From contig NZ_CP123584.1 of the NCBI RefSeq assembly GCF_045277565.1, forward strand, positions 3,534,001 through 3,598,000: a stretch of DNA of 64,000 bases, read 5' to 3'. The notes below the pieces were generated by a model that was given only the letters and a program-made list of their open reading frames with translations, searched no databases and was not told the origin of the DNA. Position 1 is the first letter of the stretch; each line of letters starts with the position of its first letter. Of the stretch, positions 25,316-34,560 are shown one piece after another. The position numbers were made by a program, and so were the translations under genes. This DNA is from Aliisedimentitalea scapharcae. GTDB taxonomy: Bacteria > Pseudomonadota > Alphaproteobacteria > Rhodobacterales > Rhodobacteraceae.

Positions 25316-26392
25316 TCAGCTCCCTGAAAATGGGCAAGGTGTCGCGTCTCGCCGTTTGCTCGAATATTCATAGGCCTCACGCCGGATTTTCAGCACCGGA
25401 TCGTCCGAAGCCCGGATGCCATCCGTCAAGTTGCAGGGATTGAAACTGATCTTTTCCAGATCCCCATCCGCGCCCTCGATTTTTTTGTCCAGCGTCAACG
25501 TCCCCATCATCACCCGTTTGCGGTGAGGGGGCCAGGCGCGGGTGGAGTCGTTGAAATCATCGCCCAGCTCTCCGATCATCATCATCAGGGAAAACCGCGC
25601 GCCTCCCTTGTCCAGACACTCTTCCAGCTTCTCCTTGAGGTATGTGTCAACAATGGGGTCCTTGGGGGTGGTGTTTTGCACCCCCGCAATAGGTTGCCAT
25701 GTAAACCGAACCCAGCGTTGCGTGCCGTCCGGAGCCGTGACGATGAATGTATGCACCGCATGATAGGACGCCCGTTCATAGCTGACCGGGGCCCCGATCG
25801 TCGCGGCCTGCAATACCGCCAGTTGTGCGAATTTATTCTGATCCGCGAACCGGATAGCACCTTCGTTCGGCCTGACATCCTGTCCTGGGTAGGGATCTGG
25901 CATGGGGATCGTCAGCTTTAGAAAATCAACGATTTTCCGCCAAGGTGACAGGCGTTCACACGGCGCTGGTTTTGCTTCTTTGGCGAACTCCAGAAATGTT
26001 TCAGGAGTCGGTGCAAAAAATTCGGGTAGCGTCATCGCCACCAAATCTGTTGCACCACCATCAGACAGGTGAAACCTGGTTGCCATGCCGCGCACATCGG
26101 ACCAGCCATCCCGCTCTATCGCGCTGCCCGACCCGTTTGAAAACCGAACAGTAACGTCCAGCTGTTTGCCTTGAAAATGCTCGGCGGTACAATAATCGCG
26201 GGCGACTGGAGACGCTTGGAAATACCCTGCCACGCCTGTGCCGATGGTGTGAACGGGGCGCCTCACAAGACCCTCTACGGGATTGTCGTCAGGCAGAACA
26301 AGCGCCTCAACCAGTTGCTCGGCAATGTCGGGATCGTTCATCTCTATCCACTCCCAGCAAAATTCATCAAAACCAAATTGATGTTTCGTCAT
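25316..26392 (-). CDS. Catalase-related haem protein (mini-catalase-like)
   Basis: A 358-residue protein of the catalase superfamily, shorter than a classical catalase (~480 or more). Recognisable parts are the distal-His region RPVHTIGTGVAGYF, VRFSNGSG, DVRGMATRFH and the FNPCNLTDGI...SDDP block near the C-terminus. The catalase Asn region (GNNTP in true catalases) reads VAMTLPEFF, so the distal Asn is missing. The RxFxYxDTQ proximal-Tyr motif is not seen in its usual form. It is therefore more likely a peroxidase or hydroperoxide-converting enzyme than a true catalase. I prefer the ATG at 26392 over a GTG at 26404. Confidence 0.83.
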   Translation of the reverse strand: MTKHQFGFDEFCWEWIEMNDPDIAEQLVEALVLPDDNPVEGLVRRPVHTIGTGVAGYFQASPVARDYCTAEHFQGKQLDVTVRFSNGSGSAIERDGWSDVRGMATRFHLSDGGATDLVAMTLPEFFAPTPETFLEFAKEAKPAPCERLSPWRKIVDFLKLTIPMPDPYPGQDVRPNEGAIRFADQNKFAQLAVLQAATIGAPVSYERASYHAVHTFIVTAPDGTQRWVRFTWQPIAGVQNTTPKDPIVDTYLKEKLEECLDKGGARFSLMMMIGELGDDFNDSTRAWPPHRKRVMMGTLTLDKKIEGADGDLEKISFNPCNLTDGIRASDDPVLKIRREAYEYSSKRRDATPCPFSGS

Positions 26393-26726
26393 ATCATATC
26401 TCACGCATTAAATCACCAATGTCCTGTCCGAAGCTTGGTGAAGGTAGGAACTCCCGGGTCTCGAGCGCTCCCTAGCGACCCGCCTGCCCGCGTTCGCGCC
26501 ATACGCACGGGTCCCTGCACCAAGAGCCACAGCACGGAACTGACACCAGTTTTTGGGAGGTTGGCACGCATAACACATTGGGATCATACCTGACCCGAAC
26601 GTTCACAGGCGCGTCCACTGGGTCGCTCGATCGGTCACGATCAAAGCCCCTGCCACAAAAGTAATTTTCTGTGCCACTTTTCCGCTTGCAGTCCCCGATG
26701 ATTAGATCTACATCAGCCTCAATTGA
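26393..26726. other. Intergenic region upstream of tRNA-fMet
   Basis: 334 bp between the haem-protein operon and the tRNA. No gene is seen. A TTGCAG / 17 bp / TACATC pair shortly before the tRNA could be its promoter, but it is weak. No 5S rRNA is present, so this tRNA is not the usual one at the end of an rRNA operon. Confidence 0.5.
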
Positions 26727-26792
<66 letters not shown>

Positions 26793-26803
<11 letters not shown>

Positions 26804-26853
26804 CTACTGTCGAACAGGCCACCTTCGGGTGGCCTTGTTTGTTTTTGGGCCAC
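26793..26853. repeat. 61-bp direct repeat, copy 1 (attL-like)
   Basis: Identical to 43795-43855. It begins with the last 11 nt of tRNA-fMet and includes the tRNA terminator hairpin. The copies are exactly 17,002 bp apart. Read on the minus strand, the repeat also encodes the C-terminus of the serine recombinase. Confidence 0.93.
26816..26846 (+). terminator. Terminator of tRNA-fMet
   Basis: 8-bp stem AGGCCACC / GGTGGCCT with a TTCG tetraloop, then TGTTTGTTTTT: a standard rho-independent terminator 12 bp after the tRNA. A second copy lies at 43818-43848 inside the other direct repeat. Confidence 0.9.
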
Positions 26854-28131
26854 CCCAAGTGCGAATAAGCCTGCCAGTTCGCCAACCAATTCAATAGCCA
26901 GTCCGTCGCCCTCAGGGATAAGCCGGATCTCCGTCAAAAGGCTAAGGATGATAACGGTGGCCTCGGCCTTTGTCGCAGGATCATTTAGGGCGCGAGACAG
27001 GTCGGTCACAGTATCACGGTAGAGATCCGCAAGACCGGGATGAAGCAAGACAGGCGCTTTTGCCTTCGCGTTCGCCAAGTCGTTCTCTAGATCGGCCTTA
27101 CGGACCCCCAGACTGTCCATCTTGGTCTTCCTGCTTTCGTGAAACATGCCCTCGGCAATGGCGTCTACAATGCGGTCGGTTTGACTTATGACCTTCGTAA
27201 ATTCGTGCTCTGTCTTAACCTTGTTGACGGAGGTTTGGGCAGTCAGACGATTGTGCTCTTCTTGGTAGGCTTTGACAAACTCGGCAATGAGGCCGGGGTG
27301 GAACAACTGGTCCTTGAGGCCGATCAAAACACGCTCTTCCAGCTCACTCCGTTTGATGGTGACGCGATTGGAACAGGTGCCTTTGTTACGGGTGGCAGAA
27401 CAGCCGTAGTAGTGCTTACCAACCTGAATGACGCCGCCACCACATTCCCCGCAGGTCAACATTCCTGAAAACAAGTGTTTGGCGCGCTTGGTTCTTCCAA
27501 GCTTACGCACGCCGTCGCTGATGGCCACGTTGCGTGTGGCTTCCTGGCGGGCTTTGACTGCCTTCCAAAGGTCTTGGGGCAGGATGCGCAGATCGGACAC
27601 GTCTTCGATGATCCAATCCTTAGGTGGGTTGAGGCGGGCCTGCCGTTTCCCCGATGTCGGGTCCTTGATAAACCGCTGCCGGTTCCAGATCAGCCGACCG
27701 ACATAGAGTTCGTTATTGAGAATACCGGTGCCGCGTCGCCAGTTTCCGTAGATGGTTGATGCCCCCCAGCCTCTACCAAGCGGCCCATCTACACCTTCGT
27801 CATTCAATTTGCCAGCGATTGCGCGAGGGCTGATACCGGCAGCGTAGTCTTCAAATATGCGACGCACGATGGTGGCCTGTTCCTCATTGACAGTCCGGTC
27901 GCCCGTAGAAACCTCGCCGTCGGCTGTGAAGCTGCGCAGCACATCGTAACCATAAATGACACCGCCTGCCGACTTGCCTTTGCGGACACGACCCTCAAGG
28001 CCGTGATGGGTCTTCTGGGCCAGGTCTTTCAGAAAGAGGCTGCTCTGTCTGACGTCAGCGCTTATGGGTCCAAATAGGGTTATTTGCTAAGAGAGGGTTT
28101 GTTGCTCATCGTAGCCACCGAGGAGTGGACG

Positions 28132-28635
28132 ATGAGAAAGACAACGAAGAGCCCTGGCGAGAAGATCGTCAAAGATATCAAACGCGGCACGCGCAAGCAT
28201 TATTCCAGCGAAGAGAAGATCAGGATCGTACTGGATGGGCTGCGCGGCGAAGACAGCATTGCCGAGCTGTGCCGTCGTGAAGGGATATCGCAGGGCGTCT
28301 ACTACAAATGGTCAAAAGACTTCATGGAAGCTGGCAAGAAGAGGCTTGCTGGCGACACAGCACGAGCAGCCAACACCGATGAGGTCAAGGCACTCCGCCG
28401 CGAGGCAAAGGATCTCAAGGAGGTCGTCGCAGAGCAGACGCTTGAACTGCGTCTTCTCAAAAAAGCATGCTCGGGGATGGGGACGACCACGAATGAGATA
28501 TGCCGCATCAGAGAAGCTGGAGATCATTCGGCTGGTGGAAGAAAGCCACCTGTCAGCGCGTCGGACACTGGCCAAGCTGGGCATTCCCCGCACCACATTT
28601 TACCGCTGGTACGACCGGTATCTGCAGCGTGGTGA
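28132..28635 (+). CDS. IS3-family transposase OrfA
   Basis: Helix-turn-helix orfA (HYSSEEKIRIVLDGLRG, then IAELCRREGISQGVYYKWSK) followed by a leucine-zipper-like coil (EVVAEQTLELRLLKKA). The normal end of orfA is near 28495, where orfB starts in another frame. Here the frame runs on to 28635, so the tail from about residue 120 is not native. It would normally be joined to orfB by frameshifting. Confidence 0.85.
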   Translation: MRKTTKSPGEKIVKDIKRGTRKHYSSEEKIRIVLDGLRGEDSIAELCRREGISQGVYYKWSKDFMEAGKKRLAGDTARAANTDEVKALRREAKDLKEVVAEQTLELRLLKKACSGMGTTTNEICRIREAGDHSAGGRKPPVSASDTGQAGHSPHHILPLVRPVSAAW

Positions 28636-29514
28636 GGCTGGTTTGCAGGATCGATCTCCCAAGCCCAATCACGTTTGGAACCGCGTTCCCGTCGAAGTGA
28701 AGCGCAAGGTTGTCGACCTCGCCTTGAAAGAGACAGAGCTATCGCCCCGCGAGCTGGCCGTGACGTTCACCGATCAAGACCGTTATTTTGTCTCGGAATC
28801 TACGGTGTATCGCACCCTCAAAGCCCATGATCTCATCACCAGCCCGGCGTTCATCGTCTTGAAGGCGGCCCCCTCTCGGCAGATTGCTTTGCAATCGCCT
28901 GCCGGGCAATGGATGAGTTCCAGCATAAGACAACTGGTATCAACCAGCTTTGGCAGACAGACTTCACCTACATCAAGGTTCTGGGCTGGGGCTGGTTCTA
29001 TCTCAGCACGGTCCTGGACGATTACAGTCGCTACATCGTCTCTTGGAAGCTCTGCACGAACATGCGGACAGAAGATGTAACGGACACACTGGAATTGGCG
29101 CTACAGGCGTCTGGCTGTGATCAAATCCACGTCGTTCATAAGCCGCGTCTTCTTAGCGACAACGGCTCCAGTTATGTCTCAGGCGACTTGGCCGAATGGC
29201 TAAAGGACAAAGGTATGAAGCACGCGCGCGGTGCGCCATATCATCCGCAAACGCAGGGCAAAATCGAACGATGGCATCAAACCCTTAAGAACCGCATCCT
29301 GCTGGAAAACTACTTCTTACCGGGTGACCTCGAAGCTCAGATCGAAGCCTTCGTCGACCACTACAATCACCAGCGCTTCCACGAGAGCATCAACAACGTC
29401 ACACCCGCCGACGTCTACTTCGGGCGCGACAAAGCCATTCTAAAACAACGTGAAAGGATCAAACGGAAAACACGCGAAGCGCGACGATTGCATCACCGCC
29501 AGCACGCCGCATAA
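28493..29514 (+). pseudogene. IS3-family transposase OrfB, frameshifted by a 41-bp insertion
   Basis: Starts MRYAASEKLEIIRL, with HTH_21 and rve integrase domains. DDE residues can be placed in QTDFTYIKV, LLSDNGSSY and the Glu of GKIERWHQ. Between VLKAA and DEFQHKTT about 41 extra bases (28871-28911) shift the frame by two, so the first ~126 codons and the catalytic domain are in different frames. The copy is not functional. Confidence 0.85.
28871..28911. repeat. 41-bp hairpin insertion inside IS3 orfB
   Basis: Extra DNA within a conserved stretch of the transposase. It folds as CGGCAG-ATTGC, loop TTT, GCAAT-CGC-CTGCCG, an 11-bp stem with a 3-base bulge. Length and structure fit a short palindromic repetitive element, but only one copy was noticed in this window. 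Confidence 0.55.
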
Positions 29515-29549
29515 TCAAACCAAACAGATGAGCCAAACTCTCTCTTAGT

Positions 29550-30516
29550 TTAGGCAGCCACTGGTTCCAAAAACTCTGACGACGGACACAACGGGCCAAG
29601 ACCGATCGAATCCCAGCGGTGCGATCGCATGAGAATGACGTTTGCGGCCTGCACCAAAAGCATCCTTAGATACCCGTTGCCGCGCTTGCTGATCCGACCA
29701 AGGATTGTCCGCCCACCCGTGCTGAACTGACGCGGAACGAGACCGAGCCAAGCGGCAAAATCTCGGCCTCTGTCAAACACCTCGCCCATGACCAATTGCG
29801 GCCACGATAGCCGTTGAGATGAGTGGTCCGATCCCGGGAATGGTCATGACATTGGCGCAGTTTTCTTCTGTTTTGCTGATCTCCTCAATTTCTGACGAGA
29901 TTGCTTTGATCCGTTCATCAACCCAGAGCCAGTCGCCATAAAGCCCAAGGAGCGTGCCGCGCATTCGCGAGGAGATTTCATCGCGCCGGTTCTCAAGGAT
30001 CGCCTCAAAAGAACTCTGTAAAGCATGCCGTCCCGCCCGCACGGTGATGCCTTGCTCAATCAAAAACGCTCGGATCTGATTGATCGTGGCGGTGCGGCGT
30101 GCCACCAGCCTCGACCGAACTCGGTGCATTGCCTGCAGGTCCAACTGGTCCTGGCTTTTCTCAGTTACTGTTCGCAGGTTGGGTCGCATGGCGGCCTCTG
30201 CGATTGCTTCCGCATCGTTGTAATCGTTCTTCTGGCCTTTGTTGAATGGCTTCACGTAGATTGCTGGAATGATCCGGGGCTCAAACCTAAGTTTACGCAG
30301 CATACGACTGACAAAATGCGCGCTCATGCAGGCTTGCATGCCGACAACGCAGCGCGGCAATTCTTCAAAGACCGACTTCAGCGCCAACCGCTTAATCTTT
30401 TTGCGCAAAACGCGCTGACCTGCGTGGTCAAAGCCAACCAGATGGAACGTGTCTTTTCCGATGTCCACGCCAATGACAACGATCCCGTCGATGTCTTCTG
30501 GGTTCTTCGATTTCAT
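29550..30516 (-). pseudogene. IS110-family transposase, frameshifted and 3'-truncated
   Basis: Starts with MKSKNPEDIDGIVVIGVDIG at 30516 and has the DEDD-type N-terminal domain (GVDIGKDTFHL, NDYNDAEAIAE) and the IS116 helix-hairpin region (MTIPGIGPLISTAIVAAIG). Near 29790 the frame shifts; FDRGRDFAAWLGLVP and GGRTILGRISKRGN follow in another frame. The C-terminal ~50 residues are missing and replaced by sequence next to the IS3 end. Confidence 0.85.
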
Positions 30517-31046
30517 AACTACTTCTCCTGTTTGCAGAAATAGGCAAAGCCTAACCTGCCGGGTGAAGCAGCCGGTACATCCCATTACTGTGAGATCGGT
30601 TTTCACGCTGCGCGCGCTCGCAGCGTGAGAAATTCTGTGTCCGTATAAATCTCGATGCTGCCACGCGGTGGGAAAACCAGCCATTCGTGCAGAGTGCGGC
30701 ATGGATCAGAGGCCGAACCTGCACTTCAAGGAACAAAGAAGTCGCTGTATTTGGGCGCAGCTGCTGTTTATGCAGCATTTGTTCGCAACTGCAGAGATGT
30801 TTTGGTCGAGAGGCAGCCGTTCTATAAATGTGGCCGTTTTAGTCTCTTGATGCTGGCCAATTTCCAACTGTCGTTTCTGTTCCACTGCCCACATGTCAGA
30901 TGTTAAGCGGCATGCGATAGGATATCCGGCCATTGAAATAAGCTGCGAGCTTCACTGGTCGGATTTTCAATAGCTTCCGTGATAGAAGGCAGGCCTCTCT
31001 CGACGTGCAGGACTGTCGTCAAGACGACATCGCCGTCTCGGTTATC
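30517..31046. other. Gap between IS110 remnant and transaldolase gene
   Basis: 530 bp, partly the non-coding end of the IS110 element. Short open frames on both strands have no recognisable similarity or ribosome-binding site. The missing N-terminus of the serine recombinase was looked for here and is not present. Confidence 0.5.
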
Positions 31047-31991
31047 TCAGGTCATTCGTGCGGCAATCAATGTGACCAGTTTTTGATGATCCATATCGAA
31101 GTTTCGAATACCTTCAGCCAGTTTTTCTGTGGCCATTGCGTCTTTATTCATGCGCCAACGGAAAGTCGCCCCATCCATTAGAGCTTCGGTGATCTCGCCC
31201 TTCTTATCGGGTGCAAGCACGCGCGCAAGTTGGCTGTGATCATTGCTCAATTCATCAAGCAAACTGGGTGCAATCGTTAGGTTGTCACACCCAGCTAAAG
31301 CCTTGATTTGGTCTGTGTTACGAAAGGACGCCCCCATCACGACTGTGCTTATCTTATTGGCTTTATAATAGTCGTAAATTGCGCTTACCGACTTTACGCC
31401 CGGATCGTCGGTTGGTGCGTAATGATCCCGGCCTTCATTCTTTTTGTACCAATCGGTAATGCGGCCAACGAATGGTGAGATCAAATATGATTTGGCATCG
31501 GCGCAGGCAACGGCTTGTGCCATGGAAAAGAGAAGTGTCAGGTTGCAATCGATACCTTCCGCCTGCAGGGTTTCAGCGGCGCGGATGCCTTCCCATGTTG
31601 CAGCCAACTTGATTAGGATCTGGCTCTTATCGACGCCACGTTTTTTGTATTCATTGATAATGGCGCGCGCACGCAAGACCGACCTTTCGGTATCAAACGA
31701 CAGACAAGCTTCAACCTCAGTCGAGACGCGGCCCGGGACCAGCGCCGCAAGTTCAGCCCCCATTGCAACCGTCAGGACTTCGGTCACCTCTTCGGGTGTC
31801 ATACCCACAGTTTTGCCTGCCTCGATTTCGCGTGCGATTAAATCTTCGGATGCCGCATGTTCCAGAGCGTTGAGAACCAGAGACGGATTAGTTGTGCAAT
31901 CAATCGGCTCATATGTCCGAACCGCCGCAAGATCGCCGGTATCAGCGACAACAGTTGTCATAGTGCGGAGTTGATCCAGGACATTTGTCAT
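31047..31991 (-). CDS. tal: Transaldolase
   Basis: Pentose phosphate enzyme transferring a dihydroxyacetone unit between sedoheptulose 7-phosphate and glyceraldehyde 3-phosphate. The Schiff-base Lys is in ILIKLAATWEG near residue 130, and the N-terminal DCTTNPSLV and the NLTLLFS blocks are intact. The ATG at 31991 gives MTNVLDQLRT and 314 residues, the usual size. It is last in the xylose operon, 81 bp after xylB, and lets xylulose 5-phosphate enter central metabolism. The sequence looks more AT-rich than the phn region by eye, in line with foreign origin. Confidence 0.95.
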   Translation of the reverse strand: MTNVLDQLRTMTTVVADTGDLAAVRTYEPIDCTTNPSLVLNALEHAASEDLIAREIEAGKTVGMTPEEVTEVLTVAMGAELAALVPGRVSTEVEACLSFDTERSVLRARAIINEYKKRGVDKSQILIKLAATWEGIRAAETLQAEGIDCNLTLLFSMAQAVACADAKSYLISPFVGRITDWYKKNEGRDHYAPTDDPGVKSVSAIYDYYKANKISTVVMGASFRNTDQIKALAGCDNLTIAPSLLDELSNDHSQLARVLAPDKKGEITEALMDGATFRWRMNKDAMATEKLAEGIRNFDMDHQKLVTLIAARMT

Positions 31992-32072
31992 TAGAGTATT
32001 CCTTCTTTGCGCCACGGTGTTGGCGGCAACGGCTAGAATAAGGTCGAACAGTCAGGGCTGAAACCAAAAGGG

Positions 32073-33506
32073 TCAATCTTTCCAAGCGTCTCTGAAGCTT
32101 TGCAAACGCGTTGAATAGAGATCCGACAGCGTTGGATCTGCCGTGTAGGCCTGACGCACTTTTGACGGCATAAGGACGTCATCGGCGGTTGCATTGCCCG
32201 TTCCCAATATTGCGAGCCTCGCCGCGCCCAATGCGGCCCCTTGCGCGCCGCTGTCAGGCACATCAAGCGTCAGCCCAGTGATGCTCGCAATCATTTTAAG
32301 CCATACCGCCGATTGACTGCCTCCGCCTGAGACGCAGGCTGAACCTGGGAGCGAGCCGCACGCATCAAGTGCTGTACAGCAATCGGCGAAGGCAAAACCG
32401 ACCCCTTCCATAACCGCCTGCACCATGTCGGCTAACGTATGATCGCGGCGCAGGCCGTGGAACGCACCTGTCGCGTTTGGGGCGTTATGGGGTGTGCGTT
32501 CGCCCGATAGGTACGGCAGGAACGTGATGGGGGAGGGTGCGCTCACGTCTGCCACGAGGCTGGACAGGGCCGCAGGCGTTTGGCCGGTGATCTGGCTAAG
32601 CCAAGCAAGCGCATCGGTGGCACACAGAATGACACCCATTTGGTGCCACGTCTCGGGCACCGCGTGGCAAAAACTATGGACGGCGCTGTCGGTGTTGGTG
32701 GCGAATGTATCCGTCACCGTGAAGAGCACGCCGGATGTGCCCAGCGACAGAAAACCTTGACCGGGGTGCACAACGCCAAGCCCGCAGGCGGTCGCCGCAT
32801 TGTCCCCCGCACCACCTGCGACAGCGACAGGGCCTGTGCCCCATTGCGTTGCAAGTTCGGCGCGTAAATCGCCCGCTTTTTCGCTGCCTTCAACCAATCG
32901 GGGCATGTGGTCGCGGGTCAGCCCCGTGGCCACGAGCAGGTCATCGGACCAATCGCGTTTGGCCACATCGAGCCACAGGGTGCCTGCCGCATCCGACATC
33001 TCTGAGACGTACTCTCCGGTCAGCCAGAAGTTGATGAAATCTTTGGGCAGCAAAATTTTGCGCGTCTTTGAAAAAATCTCAGGTTCGTTCTTTTGCACCC
33101 AACGCAGTTTCGGGGCGGTAAAGCCAGCCATAACGATGTTTCCGCCGATGCCGCGAAAATCTGCGCGCGCTTCAAGCTCATCGCATTCGGCAAGGGATCG
33201 CCCGTCGTTCCACAAGATCGCAGGGCGTAACGGTTTATCATTGGCATCCAACAACGTCGCACCGTGCATCTGGCCAGACACGGCAATTCCCCGCAGCGCC
33301 GAAAATTCGGCGGGGACTGCGGCGCACACTTGGGCTATCGCGGCTTCACAAGCGGTGATCCAAGACAGTGGGTCTTGTTCGCTCCACATCGGATGAGGGC
33401 GCGCAACAGTGAGTGGGCCATGACCCTCAGACAAAACGTTTTGATCGCCATCAATGAGCAGCGCTTTGACACCAGATGTGCCGAGGTCCAGACCAAGATA
33501 TGTCAC
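32073..33506 (-). CDS. xylB: Xylulokinase
   Basis: Phosphorylates D-xylulose to xylulose 5-phosphate. FGGY-kinase features are YLGLDLGTSGVKALLID at the N-terminus, SGQMHG, the LWNDGR segment, and the C-terminal GGGSQSAVWLKMIASITG with SGAQGAALGAA. The start is a GTG at 33506. The product has 477 residues. Next to xylA and a pentose-type ABC transporter, the xylulose specificity is well supported. Confidence 0.95.
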   Translation of the reverse strand: MTYLGLDLGTSGVKALLIDGDQNVLSEGHGPLTVARPHPMWSEQDPLSWITACEAAIAQVCAAVPAEFSALRGIAVSGQMHGATLLDANDKPLRPAILWNDGRSLAECDELEARADFRGIGGNIVMAGFTAPKLRWVQKNEPEIFSKTRKILLPKDFINFWLTGEYVSEMSDAAGTLWLDVAKRDWSDDLLVATGLTRDHMPRLVEGSEKAGDLRAELATQWGTGPVAVAGGAGDNAATACGLGVVHPGQGFLSLGTSGVLFTVTDTFATNTDSAVHSFCHAVPETWHQMGVILCATDALAWLSQITGQTPAALSSLVADVSAPSPITFLPYLSGERTPHNAPNATGAFHGLRRDHTLADMVQAVMEGVGFAFADCCTALDACGSLPGSACVSGGGSQSAVWLKMIASITGLTLDVPDSGAQGAALGAARLAILGTGNATADDVLMPSKVRQAYTADPTLSDLYSTRLQSFRDAWKD

Positions 33507-33530
33507 GTGCGTCTCATTTTTTTGTTGGAA

Positions 33531-33563
33531 AAGGTGGCCACCGGCGGAACCGCCGATGACCTT
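33531..33563 (-). terminator. Stem-loop between binding-protein gene and xylB
   Basis: Inner stem CGGCG / CGCCG with a 4-base loop, flanked by AAGGT / ACCTT, directly downstream of the binding-protein stop and before xylB, followed by TTTT on the minus strand. It is probably an attenuator or mRNA-stabilising hairpin that raises binding-protein yield relative to downstream genes. Confidence 0.5.
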
Positions 33564-33573
33564 GGGAGAGCTA

Positions 33574-34527
33574 TTAGAACGGGCTGTCAGGATAGTAGAA
33601 GTCCATCGCGTTCTCTTGCGTGATCAGGACCGACCCGATCACAAAGTCGCCAGACACAGGGGCGTTCGACGTCAGACCAACAGCCGTCAATTCAATCGCT
33701 GTTGCGATCATTGAAGGCGGATAAGTCACGTTGGCAGGGATCATTGCGTCGCCGTCGGCTGTCCGCTTAATCATTTCCTTCATACCAGCACCGCCAAGGA
33801 CGAACTGCACATCATCACGACCCGCCGCTTCGATCGCAGCCAGAACACCAATGGCCATGTCGTCATCAGAGGCCCAAACAGCATCGATGTTGTCATACTT
33901 GGACAAGAAATCCTGCATCACAGTAAAGCTGTCGTCACGGTTCCAGTTGCCGTGCTCCATGTCCAGCACGTTGATGCCGGACCCTTCGATTGCGGCTGTG
34001 AACGCATCCACACGCTCGTTGTCGATGGTCGTGGGGATGCCACGGAAGACAACGATATCGCCGCCGTCAGGCATCTTGGACACCATGTAATCGCCGGACA
34101 CTGTGCCAAAGCCCGTGTTGTCGCCTGCGACATACAGGTCCTCAATACCAGCGACAGACAGACCACGGTCAACAACAGTCACCCATGCGCCGCTATCTGC
34201 AACAGCCTGAACAGGCGGTGTCAGCGGGTCGGATTCAAACGGCAGAACAACCAGCGCGTCAATGTTGCGCGTGGCGACCATGTCTTCGATATCGTTGACC
34301 TGCTTGCCCGGATCGGACGCCGTTGCCAGAACGAAGTCGAGACCTGGATAGACCTCTTCGAGACGCTCGACAGTTTCAGCGGCGTGAAAGTTCATGCCAC
34401 CGGCCCAACCGTGTGTCGCGGCGGGAATGGACACGCCGATCACCTTGACCTCGTGACCATCTGCAAATGCAGCCCCGCCGACAGCTGATGCCAGTGCGGC
34501 CGCGATAAATGTTTTAGTAAATTTCAT
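33574..34527 (-). CDS. Sugar ABC transporter, periplasmic binding protein
   Basis: Ribose/xylose-type solute-binding protein (periplasmic-binding-protein class 4 domain) with a signal peptide (MKFTKTFIAAALASAVGGAAFA). Typical segments are GVSIPAATHGWAGG, DALVVLPFESDPLTP, VVDRG and ASDDDMAIGVLAAI. The 317-residue length is normal. A strong ribosome-binding site, GGGAGGAG, lies 5 bp before the ATG. Its place between a permease and xylB points to xylose or a related pentose. Confidence 0.93.
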   Translation of the reverse strand: MKFTKTFIAAALASAVGGAAFADGHEVKVIGVSIPAATHGWAGGMNFHAAETVERLEEVYPGLDFVLATASDPGKQVNDIEDMVATRNIDALVVLPFESDPLTPPVQAVADSGAWVTVVDRGLSVAGIEDLYVAGDNTGFGTVSGDYMVSKMPDGGDIVVFRGIPTTIDNERVDAFTAAIEGSGINVLDMEHGNWNRDDSFTVMQDFLSKYDNIDAVWASDDDMAIGVLAAIEAAGRDDVQFVLGGAGMKEMIKRTADGDAMIPANVTYPPSMIATAIELTAVGLTSNAPVSGDFVIGSVLITQENAMDFYYPDSPF

Positions 34528-34560
34528 GGTTGCTCCTCCCTTGAAGCGTTGGCTTGCAGC

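Larger units (their letters stand above)
28087..29548 (+). mobile_element. IS3-family insertion sequence (damaged)
   Basis: Contains orfA and orfB of an IS3-type transposase. Imperfect terminal inverted repeats are seen: CTAAGAGAGGGTTTG at the left (28087) and CAAACTCTCTCTTAG at the right (to 29548). The exact tips are uncertain by several bases and no clear target duplication is visible. It lies between the truncated serine recombinase and a truncated IS110 gene, so it or an associated deletion probably removed both missing parts. Confidence 0.75.

Noticed and set aside
30551..30906. Overlapping short frames on both strands downstream of the transaldolase gap
   Set aside because: No motif in either; tested as possible N-terminus of the serine recombinase and does not match.
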